Positions 20,165-28,401 of a stretch of DNA of 40,072 bases are shown piece after piece. The DNA comes from Bradyrhizobium sp. CSA112. GTDB taxonomy: Bacteria > Pseudomonadota > Alphaproteobacteria > Rhizobiales > Xanthobacteraceae. A program made the position numbers and the translations under genes. The stretch covers positions 1 through 40,072 of the forward strand of contig NZ_JAACFS010000051.1 of the NCBI RefSeq assembly GCF_029051645.1, given 5' to 3'. Numbering within the stretch: position 1 is the first letter of the stretch; each line of letters begins with the position of its first letter. A model generated the notes under the pieces. It was not told the DNA's origin and did not search any database. It was given only the letters and a program-made list of their open reading frames with translations.

Positions 20165-21235
20165 ATGATAATTTCACCATCGTTGATCCCGGAACTCGAC
20201 GACATCATCAGTCGTGGCGACCCCAAGCGCCGCGCCGATGCCGCGCGCCGCATCAGCGAGCTTTTCCTGCAGGGGGCGGCGGGTTTCCGTTCCGACCATG
20301 TCGATCTGTTCGACGGTGTTCTGACCAGTCTCGTCCCGCATGCCGAACTCGAAGCGCGCGCTGATCTCGCCGAGCGGCTGTCGCTGCTGGCGAATGCGCC
20401 GTGCGGCCTGGTCGGTCAACTCGCCCGCGAAGATGAAATTGCCATCGCAGGCCCGCTGCTGCGCCGCTCGCCGGTTATCGACGAAAAGATGCTGCTCGAA
20501 ATTGCGTCCGTGAAGGGCCAGGATCACCTGCTGGCGATGGCGGAACGGCCCGCGCTTTCAACCGATCTCACCGACGTCATGGTCGCCCGCGGCGACCGCG
20601 ACGTTGTCAGGCGCGCCGCCGGCAATGCAGGCGCCGCCTTCTCGTCGAGCAGCTATTCGACGCTGATCAAGCGCGCCGGCCAGGACGGCGTGCTGACGAT
20701 CAGGCTCGGCCAGCGCGACGATCTGTCTTCCGAACAATTGAAGGATCTGCTTTCCGGCTCCATCGACGTCATCCGTCGTCGCCTGTTCCAGGTCGTCAAG
20801 CCCGAGCGGCAGGCCGACATCAAGCAGGCGATGGCCGCCATCACCGGCCCGCCCGAACGCGAGGAGCGGCGCGACTTTGCGCCGGCGCAGCGCACGGTGC
20901 TGAAGCTGCACCGCGAGGGCGCACTCGGCGAAGGCGCATTGCTCAACTTTGCCAGGGCCTTCAAATACGAGGAGTCGATCGCCGCGCTGTCAGCGATGAC
21001 CGGCGTCAAGATCGAAACCCTCGACCGCCTGATCAGCGGCGACCGCTACGATCCGATCCTGATCGCCGGCAAAGCCATCGATCTCGAATGGGCGACCGTA
21101 CGCGCGCTGATCCTGCTTCGGCTCGGCCCGAACCGGACGGCATCCCCCGCCGACATCGAAAACGCGCGGGTGAACTACGTTCGCCTGATGCCCTCGACAG
21201 CCCAGCGCGTCGTCGCGTTCTGGAAGACGCGGTAA
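20165..21235 (+). CDS. DUF2336 domain protein (function unknown)
   Basis: A 356-residue soluble, largely helical protein with no signal peptide or membrane segment. It matches the DUF2336 family of alphaproteobacteria, whose repeats look HEAT-like: ISRGDPKRRADAARRISELFL, then short helical pairs such as DVMVARGDRDVVRRAAGN, consistent with a binding scaffold. The ATG at 20165 (MIISPSLIPELDD) is chosen over a TTG at 20153. It is divergent from the rimP operon and converges on trmB across a palindromic repeat. No catalytic motif is visible and the partner is unknown. Confidence 0.8.
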   Translation: MIISPSLIPELDDIISRGDPKRRADAARRISELFLQGAAGFRSDHVDLFDGVLTSLVPHAELEARADLAERLSLLANAPCGLVGQLAREDEIAIAGPLLRRSPVIDEKMLLEIASVKGQDHLLAMAERPALSTDLTDVMVARGDRDVVRRAAGNAGAAFSSSSYSTLIKRAGQDGVLTIRLGQRDDLSSEQLKDLLSGSIDVIRRRLFQVVKPERQADIKQAMAAITGPPEREERRDFAPAQRTVLKLHREGALGEGALLNFARAFKYEESIAALSAMTGVKIETLDRLISGDRYDPILIAGKAIDLEWATVRALILLRLGPNRTASPADIENARVNYVRLMPSTAQRVVAFWKTR

Positions 21236-21301
21236 TCCGGCTTGATCGTCATTGCGACGTGAAGGCGCGGATAATGGGAGAAGCAAATGGGTAACGACCG
21301 C

Positions 21302-21397
21302 CGTCGTTCCGGGGCGCGAAGCGAACCCGGAACCTCGAGATTCTAAGGGCGCAAGGGCGCCCCATAGTTCGATGCTGCGCATCGCCCCGGAATGACG
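21302..21397. repeat. Intergenic palindromic repeat, family D, copy 1
   Basis: Outer arms CGTCGTTCCGGGGCG and CGCCCCGGAATGACG differ by one base after inversion. Between them is GCGAAGCGAACCCGGAA and a short GGGCGCAAGGGCGCCC hairpin. It separates the convergent DUF2336 and trmB genes and ends 2 bp before the trmB stop. A related, shorter copy lies at 29906-29978. Confidence 0.85.
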
Positions 21398-21399
21398 AC

Positions 21400-22140
21400 T
21401 CAAATCCGCCGAAACCTTAAATACGCCGCCGCGCGTCCCTCGCGCTCGGCTTTGCGGCCGTAGCGCGTCATGGTGTAGCCGTCCCAGGGTTGTCGCCAGT
21501 CGGCGGCGCGCTCAGCCGTCCAGAGAAAATCGGAGCTGCGCATCAAATGCGCCAACGTCCACGCGCAATAATCGTCGATGTCGCTGACGAAGCGGAATTC
21601 GCCGCCCGCTTTGAGTATGCGCGCCATCGCGTTGACCGTTGCGTCCTGCACGAAGCGCCGCTTCCAGTGCCGCCGCTTCGGCCAGGGATCGGGATGGATC
21701 AGGTCGATCCGCGCCAGCGAACGCGGCGGGACCCAGGCGAGTAGCTCCGCGGCATCACCGGCGTAGAGCTTGATATTGCCGATGTTGTGCGCCTCGATCT
21801 GCGTCAGGATCTTCGCCATGCCGTTGACATAGGGTTCGCAGCCGATGAACCCGATATTCGGAAAGGCCTGCGCCTCCGCGATCAGATGTTCGCCGCCGCC
21901 GAATCCGATTTCGAGCCTGACATCCTCGATTTCGCCTTCGAACAGGTCGGTAAGCCGCTGCGGCGCGGGCGCCCCGATATCGAGCGCCAGGTGCGGCAAC
22001 AGATTATCGATCAGGTCGGCCTGGTGGATGCGGAGCTTGTGGCCCTTGCGGCGGCCGAAGAACGAGCCGCGCGCATGTGCCGACGCGCCGTCATCCGGCG
22101 GCGCGTCGCGGTCGCCGGTGTCGCGCGGGGCGGTCATCAT
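21400..22140 (-). CDS. trmB: tRNA (guanine-N7-)-methyltransferase TrmB
   Basis: SAM-dependent enzyme that makes m7G46 in tRNA variable loops. The 246 residues include the SAM-binding LEIGFGGGEHL and the family signature HPDPWPKRRHWKRRF, plus the C-terminal GYTMTRYGRKAEREGR. The first 40 residues are a variable, charged extension. The ATG overlaps the stop of the M20 peptidase gene (ATGATG containing TGA), so it is the distal gene of that pair. In related rhizobia trmB often follows metK, which is absent here. Confidence 0.96.
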   Translation of the reverse strand: MMTAPRDTGDRDAPPDDGASAHARGSFFGRRKGHKLRIHQADLIDNLLPHLALDIGAPAPQRLTDLFEGEIEDVRLEIGFGGGEHLIAEAQAFPNIGFIGCEPYVNGMAKILTQIEAHNIGNIKLYAGDAAELLAWVPPRSLARIDLIHPDPWPKRRHWKRRFVQDATVNAMARILKAGGEFRFVSDIDDYCAWTLAHLMRSSDFLWTAERAADWRQPWDGYTMTRYGRKAEREGRAAAYLRFRRI

Positions 22141-23264
22141 CGCAGCGTCTGATAGAGACGGTACAACAGCCGCGCCCTCGGCTCGATCGAGGAGATGTAC
22201 ATCTGCTCGTAATGGGTATGCGCGCCCTGGCCGTCGACGCCGAGCCCGTCGAGGGTCGCGGTATGCGGCGCGGTGAAATTGCCGTCGGAGCCGCCGCCGG
22301 TCGACGTATCGACCAGGTCGAAGCCGATCTCCGCCGCAATCGTCCTGGCGTGCTCGTAGAGCGCCGCGCCGGCATTGCTTTTTTCGTATGGCGGTCGATT
22401 CAGCTCGCCGATCACTTTGACGCTCACGCCCTCGGTGCGCGATTTCAGATTGAGGATTTTTGACGCGAGCTCGTCGGCATCTGATATCGTCGGCACGCGC
22501 AAATCGACCTCGGCATAGGCTTCTTCCGCAATCACGTTCGGCCTTGTGCCGCCGCGGACCACGCCGACATTGACGGTGATGCCGCGCGCAAGATCGTTCA
22601 TTGCCTCGAGCGTCTGGATGACATTGCCGAGTTCGCGGATGGCGCTGCGGCCGTCCTCGGGCCTGGTGCCGGCATGCGAGGGCACGCCCTTGATGAAAAC
22701 CTCGAACCGCCCGACGCCCTTGCGTCCGGTGACGATCTTGCCGCCGTCGCGCGCCGGTTCGGTGACCAGCACGTATTTCGCCTTGCGTCCCTCGGCCTCG
22801 ATCAGCGCGCGCGACGTCGGGCTGCCGATTTCCTCATCGGAGACATAGAGCTGGGTGATGCCGAGCGATGGCGGCGCACCGTCGGCGCAGACCTGCCGAA
22901 ACGCATGATAGGCGAGATAGGCGCCGCCCTTCATGTCGTAGATGCCCGGGCCGAATACGCTATCGCCGTCGATCCGGAACGGCAGCCGCTCGATGAACCC
23001 CATCGGATGCACTGTATCGAGATGGCTCAGCACCAGGATTCCCGGTGCGTCCTGCCCCCATGACGAGCGCGCCACCAGATGATCGCCGCAGCCGAAATGC
23101 CCGGCGATCCGCTCCACGGTCGCGGGCAGGCCGCGATAGCCTTCAGCGACGAGGTCGACGAGCTTGTTGACCTGCGCAGGTGCTTCGGTCGGGCTCTCGA
23201 TCTCAACCCAACGGCGGATGCCCTCGAGGATCGGCGCGGGGTCGAAAGGATTGTTTGTCGTCAT
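22137..23264 (-). CDS. M20 family metallopeptidase (carboxypeptidase G2-like)
   Basis: A zinc-dependent exopeptidase/deacylase of 375 residues. Likely metal ligands and catalytic residues are His81 and Asp83 (LSHLDTVHP), Asp110 (GPGIYDMKGG), Glu144/Glu145 (SDEEIGS), Glu169 (TEPA) and a C-terminal histidine in GAHTHYE. The dimerisation domain (about 180-290) contains GVPSHAGTRPEDGRSAI. The pattern resembles glutamate carboxypeptidase (CPG2) more than ArgE or DapE. There is no signal peptide, so it is cytoplasmic. It overlaps trmB; the substrate is unknown. Confidence 0.9.
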   Translation of the reverse strand: MTTNNPFDPAPILEGIRRWVEIESPTEAPAQVNKLVDLVAEGYRGLPATVERIAGHFGCGDHLVARSSWGQDAPGILVLSHLDTVHPMGFIERLPFRIDGDSVFGPGIYDMKGGAYLAYHAFRQVCADGAPPSLGITQLYVSDEEIGSPTSRALIEAEGRKAKYVLVTEPARDGGKIVTGRKGVGRFEVFIKGVPSHAGTRPEDGRSAIRELGNVIQTLEAMNDLARGITVNVGVVRGGTRPNVIAEEAYAEVDLRVPTISDADELASKILNLKSRTEGVSVKVIGELNRPPYEKSNAGAALYEHARTIAAEIGFDLVDTSTGGGSDGNFTAPHTATLDGLGVDGQGAHTHYEQMYISSIEPRARLLYRLYQTLR

Positions 23265-23364
23265 GTCGTATCCGATACGGCGTCATTTCCCGATGCGCAA
23301 TTACGAAGCGGGGAATGATGGCATATTCCAGAATACGAAATTCTCAAACCGCCACGGATCAAAA

Positions 23365-23781
23365 TCAGCGCGGGTCGGGGCCGTCGCGCGACGCGATCTG
23401 CTCGACCAGCTCGACGATGGAGCGCCGCATTTTGGAGTCGCCGATGCGCGTGAACGCTCGCGTCAGCGCAAGGCCCTCTGAGGTGGCGAGGAAATCGGAC
23501 ACATAGGCCGGGGAGGCGCCTTCGCCGAAGCCTTCGCCATTCACCGCGCCGCTCGGCCCGCCATCGAACAGAAACGACACCGGCACCTGCAATATTTCGG
23601 AAATCTGCTGCAGGCGGCTGGCGCCGACGCGGTTGGTGCCTTTTTCATATTTCTGAACCTGCTGGAAAGTGAGGCCGAGCGCTTCGCCCAGTTTTTCCTG
23701 GCTCATACCCAGCATAATGCGGCGCATCCGGACGCGGCTGCCGACATATTTGTCAACCGGATTGGGCGCTTTGGTGGACAT
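23365..23781 (-). CDS. XRE-family HTH regulator (PhrR-like)
   Basis: A 138-residue repressor-like protein. The Cro/C1 helix-turn-helix (about 10-70) is MRRIMLGMSQEKLGEALGLTFQQVQKYEKG, followed by QQISEILQVPVSFLF. The C-terminal half is a helical segment that may mediate dimerisation. Its size and position beside lnt recall PhrR of Sinorhizobium meliloti, a low-pH and stress-induced regulator described near actA (an lnt homologue). That link is from memory. A GGTTG-N13-CAACC palindrome about 135 bp upstream could be its operator. Confidence 0.85.
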   Translation of the reverse strand: MSTKAPNPVDKYVGSRVRMRRIMLGMSQEKLGEALGLTFQQVQKYEKGTNRVGASRLQQISEILQVPVSFLFDGGPSGAVNGEGFGEGASPAYVSDFLATSEGLALTRAFTRIGDSKMRRSIVELVEQIASRDGPDPR

Positions 23782-23913
23782 CTGGATCGCTCCTGGGATC
23801 GCGCGCCGGGAAATGAGGCAGTGGAAGAGCTATGCCTCAGGCGCGCCGTGACCGTCATATCCTGCTCGGAGGATCGGGTAGAATTACGGAACGATCTGAG
23901 CAACGAAGTGACT

Positions 23914-23936
23914 GGTTGTTTAATTAGCTTGCAACC
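23914..23936. promoter_or_regulatory. Palindrome upstream of the PhrR-like gene
   Basis: GGTTG and CAACC flank an AT-rich 13-bp core (TTTAATTAGCTTG) in the 246-bp gap between lnt and the HTH gene. The AT-rich core stands out from the GC-rich surroundings, and a dyad here suits an autoregulatory operator. This is a weak, pattern-based call. Confidence 0.35.
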
Positions 23937-24027
23937 GCAGAAAGCGAATCGCAGCCGCGATGTCAACAGGTGGAACCGCGCAGGCAGCGTTTTTAGTAAA
24001 CCAGTGACAACCTGTAACGCGCAAATC

Positions 24028-25638
24028 TCAGGCAGCGCGCTTTGCAACGCGGCGTCGGATGACGAGCAGGAGTGCAGCGGCCACAATGACCGCGGCCGGG
24101 ATATCTCCAAGACGAGCATAAATGGTCGGCGGCAGCGCCGACGGCAGGCTGGCGTCCAGCACGCCTTCGATGCCGAGGCCGAGCCGTGCAACAACACGCC
24201 CCGAGGGATCGATCACCGCCGAGATACCGGTGTTGGCGGCGCGCACTATCGGCAGCCCTTCCTCGATGGCACGCAGGCGCGCCTGCTGCAGGTGCTGATA
24301 GGGGCCCGTCGAATTTCCAAACCAACCGTCATTCGTCAGGTTAATGATCCAGCCGGGGCGATCGTCACGCGCTGCAACATTGCCGGGAAAAATCGCTTCG
24401 TAACAGATCAGTGGTAGCGCGCTCGGCGCATTCGGTATCTCCATCGCGCGGCGCCGCGTGCCCGGAATGAAGCCACCGTGCACTTTTGTTAGCTGCACAA
24501 AGCCAAGCTTTTCCATCCACTCCTGGAACGGCAGATATTCGCCGAACGGCACCAGATGCAGCTTGTCGTAAACCGACAGCACCCCGCCGTCATGGTCGAT
24601 CACATATATTGAGTTGTAGGCGCGGCTGACGCGGGCGCCGGGCGGTCCGTCCGGGGCGCGCACCGAGCCGGTCATCAGCACGGTGCCTTTCGGCAAGAGC
24701 TCGGCGATCTGCGCCATCGCGTCGGCCTCCCGCGTCAGGAAGAACGGGAAAGCCGATTCCGGCCAGATCAGGATCTGCGCGTCGCGCACGCCGGTAGAAT
24801 GCGGTCCTGAGGCGCGGTCGGACAGAGCAAGGTATTTCTGCATTACCTCCGCCTTGGCGGCGTAGTTGAATTTGACGTCCTGCTGCAGGTTCGGCTGCAT
24901 GATGCGCAGCTTGACCTTGGTCATCGCGGTGGGTCGCAGCGACAGCCGCGCGGCCCCGTAAACGCCCATCGCCACGAGCAGCGACAACGCCGCCACCGGC
25001 GCGATCCAGGGCTTCCGGCCGCGTGAGGAGCCGTCGATCAGCACCGCCGGGCTGGCAAAGATCGCGACGCTAAGGAACGTCATGCCCCACAGCCCGATCA
25101 GCGACGCCGTCTGCGCCAGCGCCAGAGGCTCCGACAGCGCGTAGCCGAAGGCATTCCATGGGAATCCCGACAGCAAATAGCCGCGCAGCCATTCGCTGAC
25201 CGTGAGTCCGATCGCAAGCGCCAGCACCCGCGAACCGTCCTTCGTCCAGATCAGGCGCGCCAGCGCGAAGCCGAGCGCCGGGAATAAGGCAAGATAGGCC
25301 GGCAGGCCGAGCACCGCGAACGGCATCAGCCAGGCAAAAGTCGGTGCATCGACCAGGAAGGCGTTGCCGATCCAGTAAAGCCCGGGCACGAAATAGCCGA
25401 GCCCGAACCAGAAACCGGACATCGCCGCCGCCGGCACGCCGCGCCGTTTTCCGGCCGCCGCACCGTCGATCAGCCAGACCGCGACCGGAAAGGTCACGAA
25501 CAGTACCGGCCAGGCATTGAACGGCGCCATCGAAAGCAGTGACAGCGCGCCCGCGACAAGCGCAATGATCGCACGCTTCCAGCCCCAGGCCAGGATGATC
25601 GAAAGTCCCGCCGTACGGAATTTACTGGTTGAGATCAC
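24028..25638 (-). CDS. lnt: Apolipoprotein N-acyltransferase Lnt
   Basis: Inner-membrane enzyme that adds the third acyl chain to the N-terminal cysteine of lipoproteins. The 536 residues begin with about seven hydrophobic segments (10-230), followed by a periplasmic nitrilase-like domain. The catalytic triad is Glu294 (WPESAFPF), Lys359 (YDKLHLVPFGEYLP) and Cys412 (LICYEAIFP). LTNDGWFGNSTGPYQH and ANTGISAVIDPSGRV follow. The start is a GTG overlapping the corC stop as GTGA. It is the last gene of the miaB-phoH-ybeY-corC-lnt run. Confidence 0.96.
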   Translation of the reverse strand: MISTSKFRTAGLSIILAWGWKRAIIALVAGALSLLSMAPFNAWPVLFVTFPVAVWLIDGAAAGKRRGVPAAAMSGFWFGLGYFVPGLYWIGNAFLVDAPTFAWLMPFAVLGLPAYLALFPALGFALARLIWTKDGSRVLALAIGLTVSEWLRGYLLSGFPWNAFGYALSEPLALAQTASLIGLWGMTFLSVAIFASPAVLIDGSSRGRKPWIAPVAALSLLVAMGVYGAARLSLRPTAMTKVKLRIMQPNLQQDVKFNYAAKAEVMQKYLALSDRASGPHSTGVRDAQILIWPESAFPFFLTREADAMAQIAELLPKGTVLMTGSVRAPDGPPGARVSRAYNSIYVIDHDGGVLSVYDKLHLVPFGEYLPFQEWMEKLGFVQLTKVHGGFIPGTRRRAMEIPNAPSALPLICYEAIFPGNVAARDDRPGWIINLTNDGWFGNSTGPYQHLQQARLRAIEEGLPIVRAANTGISAVIDPSGRVVARLGLGIEGVLDASLPSALPPTIYARLGDIPAAVIVAAALLLVIRRRVAKRAA

Positions 25639-26753
25639 TGCGAGCCGGCTCCATCGCCGGGACTCGGCGGCGTATTGTCATTGGTCGGCGGCGTGCTGGT
25701 ATCGGGTGCGGCCTCGCGGCGGCTACGCTCGCGCGTCGCGCGCGTTACCGGACGCTCTTTCCGTATCCCGATCCGCAGCCGCTTGACCCGCCGCGGATCG
25801 GCATCGAGCACCTCGATTTCGAAATTGCCCGGGCCCGCAATGACTTCGCCGCGCAGCGGCAGGCGGCCGACCTGCGCCACCAGATAGCCACCAAGCGTCT
25901 CGACTTCCTCGCCGGCCTCACCGGTGACGAATTCCTCGCCGATCATCTTGCGCGCATCCTTCAGACTGGCGCGGGCGTCCGCGATGAATGCGTTGTCTCC
26001 CTGCCGGACGATCGACGGCGGCTCGTCACTGTCGTGCTCGTCGTCGATCTCGCCGACGATCTGCTCGACGATGTCCTCGATCGACACCAGCCCGTCGGTG
26101 CCGCCATATTCGTCCACCACCAACGCCAGATGGATGCGCGAAGCCTGCATTTGCGCCAGCAGGTCGATCGCTCGCATCGACGGCGGCACGTACAGCAGCT
26201 TGCGAATGATGTTGGCGTCAGCGAGCGGCATCGCGAGGTCGACCGCGCGCAGGTCGAGGCCGGCCGGGAAAGGCTTTTTGCGCTTCGGCTTGGCCGTATC
26301 GCCGACGCGCGCCCTCGCGGTCATGAAGGCCAGGAGGTCGCGGATGTGAACGATGCCTTCGGGGTCGTCGAGCGTTTCGTTGTAGACCACCAGCCGCGAA
26401 TGCGCCGCGCTCTCGAACAGGCTCATTAGTTCGCCGAGCGGAATATCCCGCTTGACCGCGACGATGTCGGCGCGGTGCACCATCACATCGGCGATGCGCC
26501 GCTCGTTCAGCCCGAGGATGTTGCGCAGCATGGTGCGCTCGATCGCGGAGAAGCCGACATCATCGGGGGTGGAGGCGTCGAGCACGACCTGAAGATCGGC
26601 GCGCACCGACCCCGCCCTCCAGCCGAACAGCGTGCGGATCGCGCGCATCAGCCAATTGTCGGCGGCCGGACGCAGTACTTCGCCTTCTTGCACTACCACC
26701 GGCAGATTGCGCGTGTCGCGCGGATTGTCTTGTATCGGGTCGGAGTCCGGCAT
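25635..26753 (-). CDS. CBS-domain CorC/HlyC family protein
   Basis: A 372-residue cytoplasmic protein of the CorC (magnesium/cobalt efflux-linked) type without an N-terminal membrane domain. A pair of CBS domains (about 85-210, VMVHRADIVAVKRDIPLGEL ... RIHLALVVDEYGGTDGLVSIEDIVE) is followed by the CorC_HlyC transporter-associated domain (about 240-320, EEVETLGGYLVAQVGRLPLRGEVI). The C-terminal tail is Pro/Ser/Thr-rich. The ATG at 26753 is 1 nt after the ybeY stop. The ybeY-corC-lnt order is conserved across proteobacteria. The metal role is inferred from the family. Confidence 0.92.
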   Translation of the reverse strand: MPDSDPIQDNPRDTRNLPVVVQEGEVLRPAADNWLMRAIRTLFGWRAGSVRADLQVVLDASTPDDVGFSAIERTMLRNILGLNERRIADVMVHRADIVAVKRDIPLGELMSLFESAAHSRLVVYNETLDDPEGIVHIRDLLAFMTARARVGDTAKPKRKKPFPAGLDLRAVDLAMPLADANIIRKLLYVPPSMRAIDLLAQMQASRIHLALVVDEYGGTDGLVSIEDIVEQIVGEIDDEHDSDEPPSIVRQGDNAFIADARASLKDARKMIGEEFVTGEAGEEVETLGGYLVAQVGRLPLRGEVIAGPGNFEIEVLDADPRRVKRLRIGIRKERPVTRATRERSRREAAPDTSTPPTNDNTPPSPGDGAGSQ

Positions 26754-26754
26754 T

Positions 26755-27279
26755 TCAGCGCACCCGCTCCCGGTCCGCATAGGGATCGGGAATGCTGAGC
26801 TGGGCGAGGATCTCTCGTTCGAGACTTTCCATGGCTTCGGCGTCGTCATCTTTCTCGTGGTCGTATCCGATCAAATGCAGGAAGCCGTGCACCGCAAGAT
26901 GGCTGAGGTGATGATCGAACGGCTTTTCTTCGTCATCGGCCTCTTTTCGCGTGGTCTCATAGGCGATCGCAATGTCGCCGAGCATACGCGGCGCGTCCGC
27001 CGGCGCGGCTGCGGTCGGCTGCAGCGCCGGAAACGACAGCACGTTGGTCGGCTTGTCGATGCCGCGCCAGTTGCTGTTCAGCGTGCGGATTCCGGCATCA
27101 TCGGTCAGCATCACCGCGAGTTCGGCCTCGCCGACATCGGCATCGGCGATTTCGGCCGCAGCAGTGATGGCGCGATGGATCACCGCCTCGGCTTCCGGCT
27201 CCGTCTGCCAGCAATCGGCGACGACGAGAACCTCGGTAAGGGGAAGGGCGGACGACACGGGCGTTCCAGCGCTTTGCAT
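26755..27279 (-). CDS. ybeY: Endoribonuclease/rRNA maturation factor YbeY
   Basis: Zinc-dependent endoribonuclease involved in 16S rRNA 3' processing and ribosome quality control. The Zn motif is HGFLHLIGYDH (the family H-x3-H-x5-H), preceded by LGDIAIAYETTRKEA and NVLSFPA, both typical. The ATG at 27279 (MQSAGTPVSS) gives 174 residues, the usual length. A TTG at 27345, overlapping the phoH stop, would add 22 non-conserved residues and is the alternative. It is followed after 1 nt by corC. Confidence 0.92.
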   Translation of the reverse strand: MQSAGTPVSSALPLTEVLVVADCWQTEPEAEAVIHRAITAAAEIADADVGEAELAVMLTDDAGIRTLNSNWRGIDKPTNVLSFPALQPTAAAPADAPRMLGDIAIAYETTRKEADDEEKPFDHHLSHLAVHGFLHLIGYDHEKDDDAEAMESLEREILAQLSIPDPYADRERVR

Positions 27280-27341
27280 TTCAGAGTTGGGGTTACGGCC
27301 GCGGCCTGCCTGCAGCAGGTCCACGGCCGAAGATTCATGGG

Positions 27342-28397
27342 TCAAGATTTTCCGGTTGCCGGTTTCTGTGGCAACCCCTCATAGGCGGCGACGATCCGCG
27401 CCACCAGCTCATGGCGAATGACGTCTTCCGCGGTGAATTTCACCTGCGCAATGCCCTCGACGCCGTCGAGCAGCTTGACGGCTTCGGCAAGTCCTGACGC
27501 CTGCCCGTTCGGCAGGTCGACCTGCGATGGATCGCCGGTGATGATCATGCGGCTGTTCTCGCCGAGCCGGGTCAAGAACATCTTCATCTGCATCGAAGTG
27601 GTGTTCTGCGCTTCGTCCAGGATGATGACGGCATTGGTCAGCGTGCGGCCGCGCATGAAGGCCAGCGGCGCGATCTCGATCTCGCCAGCCTGCAGTGCGC
27701 GCTCGACGATGCGCGAATCCATCAAATCGTAGAGCGCGTCGTAGATCGGCCTCAAATACGGATCGACCTTTTCCCGCAAGTCGCCGGGCAGGAAGCCCAG
27801 CCGCTCGCCGGCCTCGACCGCCGGCCGCGACAGGATGATGCGATCGACTTCCTTGCGCTCGAATAATTGTGCGGCATGCGCGACCGCAAGCCAGGTCTTG
27901 CCGGTGCCGGCCGGGCCGATGCCGAACACCATCTCGTGGCGCTTCAGCGCGCGGATGTAGGAGTCCTGCGCGGCGGTGCGTGCCCGCACCGGACGCTTGC
28001 GCAGGTTGATGGTCTCGAACGAGGGTTTGGCGGTCTTGGCGTCGAACTCGAACAGCGAGCCCTGCGCGAGCACGGCGCGGATCGCGCCCTCGACTTCGCC
28101 CTGCGAGAGATCGTGGCCCTGCAAAGCCTGCGCATAGAGCGCCTCCAGCACGCGCCGCGCGGCGTCGCAGCCGTCGCGGGAGCCGGCGATGGTGATGTGA
28201 TTGCCGCGGGAATCGACGACGATGCCGAGCCGCCGCTCGACCATCGCCAGATTCTGGCCGTAAGGACCGACGAGGGCGGAAGCGGCGCGGTTGTCGTCGA
28301 AATCGATGACGACCTGGGTCTCGGGCGGAATTTGCATGTCGCGGTCAAATTTGCGGCTGGGAGCGAGTGAAGACGAATCCGATGCGCTTTTTGGCAA
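27342..28397 (-). CDS. PhoH-family ATPase (PhoH-like/YbeZ)
   Basis: A cytoplasmic P-loop ATPase of 351 residues, paired with YbeY in most bacteria and probably helping its RNA processing. Walker A is GPAGTGKT, Walker B is VIILDEAQN, and ITGDPSQVDLP is the sensor segment. Residues about 20-85 form a KH-like N-terminal domain. The likely start is a TTG at 28397, four nt past the miaB stop, preceded by a strong GGGGAG. An ATG 20 codons in (MQIPPETQVV) is the alternative. The name phoH is used loosely; a phosphate link is not implied. Confidence 0.92.
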   Translation of the reverse strand: MPKSASDSSSLAPSRKFDRDMQIPPETQVVIDFDDNRAASALVGPYGQNLAMVERRLGIVVDSRGNHITIAGSRDGCDAARRVLEALYAQALQGHDLSQGEVEGAIRAVLAQGSLFEFDAKTAKPSFETINLRKRPVRARTAAQDSYIRALKRHEMVFGIGPAGTGKTWLAVAHAAQLFERKEVDRIILSRPAVEAGERLGFLPGDLREKVDPYLRPIYDALYDLMDSRIVERALQAGEIEIAPLAFMRGRTLTNAVIILDEAQNTTSMQMKMFLTRLGENSRMIITGDPSQVDLPNGQASGLAEAVKLLDGVEGIAQVKFTAEDVIRHELVARIVAAYEGLPQKPATGKS

Positions 28398-28401
28398 GGG
28401 T

